A stretch of 5,250 bases of DNA. Origin: Deltaproteobacteria bacterium RIFCSPLOWO2_02_FULL_57_26 (GTDB lineage Bacteria > Desulfobacterota > Binatia > UBA9968). The position numbers were made by a program, and so were the translations under genes. Numbering within the stretch: the stretch's first letter is position 1; the number at the start of each line of letters is the position of its first letter. The notes beneath the pieces are model-generated. The model ran no database searches. It had not been told where the DNA came from and saw only the letters and a list, made by a program, of their open reading frames with translations. This document shows positions 4,975 to 5,250 of the stretch, in pieces. The stretch covers positions 2,587-7,836 of the forward strand of contig MGSI01000130.1 of assembly GCA_001798455.1 (NCBI GenBank). The letters are read 5' to 3'.

Positions 4975-5250
4975 ATGAAAAGCTATCGCAAAGAGCTCTG
5001 GTTCAACACGCCGAGGCGCGTGGAGTTCGTTAACATCACGCCTCAGGTCGAGCAATGCCTGAAGGAGAGCGGCGTCCGTGAAGGAATCGCGTTAGTCAAC
5101 GCGATGCACATCACGGCCTCGGTCTTCATCAATGATGACGAACGAGGCCTGCATCACGACTACGAGGCGTGGCTAGAAAAGCTGGCTCCCCACGAGCCGA
5201 TCCGTCAGTACCGCCATAACGATACCGGGGAGGACAACGCGGATGCCCAC
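4975..5250 (+). CDS. YjbQ/UPF0047 family protein, 5' part (runs off the right edge)
   Basis: The first 92 residues are visible of a protein normally about 135-145 long. The family is a small homomultimeric cytoplasmic protein; E. coli YjbQ is reported to have weak thiamin-phosphate synthase activity, but its true role is uncertain. Visible family features are MKSYRKELWF, the strand VNAMHITASVFINDDE (41-56, equivalent to LLLHTSASLTLNEN in YjbQ), GLHHDYEAWLEKLAP (58-72) and YRHND...EDNADAH with the conserved His92 at the edge. The start is ATG 4975, with GGAG at 4965-4968, 6 nt upstream. An in-frame ATG at 4963 would add MERE but lies before that SD. The gene faces away from higBA with a long spacer, so it is probably its own unit. 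The missing 3' part prevents checking the C-terminal motif. Confidence 0.88.
   Translation, partial: MKSYRKELWFNTPRRVEFVNITPQVEQCLKESGVREGIALVNAMHITASVFINDDERGLHHDYEAWLEKLAPHEPIRQYRHNDTGEDNADAH

Noticed and set aside
1..5250. CRISPR arrays, tRNA or rRNA genes
   Set aside because: I saw no regularly spaced direct repeats, no tRNA-like cloverleaf with a GGTTCGAATC-type arm, and no rRNA segments on either strand.

Overview
The window looks like a chromosomal piece of a moderately GC-rich, probably uncultured soil or subsurface Gram-negative bacterium. Signal peptides and periplasmic Bug/TctC-type binding proteins imply an outer membrane. The divergent Bug subfamily seen here (GGGFD and VENMTGAGS motifs) is, from memory, abundant in lineages such as Binatota/deltaproteobacterial relatives and Rokubacteria. 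That placement is inference; there is no rRNA or other marker gene here.

Left part (1-3495): a compact metabolic/uptake cluster. On the minus strand, a zinc-ribbon threonine synthase-type PLP enzyme (1110-2330) overlaps by 26 bp the start of a Bug/TctC-like solute-binding protein (98-1135). That second start has a perfect AGGAGG lying inside the enzyme gene. The minus-strand unit probably continues past the left edge, because the first bases are a strong Shine-Dalgarno (SD) sequence for another minus-strand gene. Divergently, on the plus strand, is a second, clearly paralogous Bug/TctC protein (2461-3495). The 130-bp divergent spacer holds a plausible sigma70-type promoter for the plus gene and a perfect 6+3+6 dyad that could be an operator. 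No TctA or TctB membrane subunit is visible.

Middle (3496-3906): a gene-poor spacer with a common-looking intergenic motif and, on the minus strand, a short peptide resembling the extreme C-terminus of ThiC, probably a gene scrap.

Right-middle (3907-4513): a complete HigB-HigA type II toxin-antitoxin operon on the minus strand. It has a near-perfect inverted repeat just upstream of the toxin start (likely autoregulatory operator) and a hairpin at the antitoxin stop.

Right (4514-4974): a decayed spacer with an 84-bp imperfect palindrome of REP/MITE appearance and a short plus-strand remnant of an ORF6N-type phage antirepressor. Then the intact 5' part of a YjbQ/UPF0047 gene starts at 4975 and runs off the right edge.

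Overall the window is two conserved housekeeping/uptake regions separated by a 1.5-kb accessory strip (toxin-antitoxin, phage scrap, repeats). I see no convincing new multi-gene system. The most interesting points are the paralogous binding-protein pair flanking a threonine synthase-type enzyme and the regulatory DNA around higBA and in the divergent spacer.
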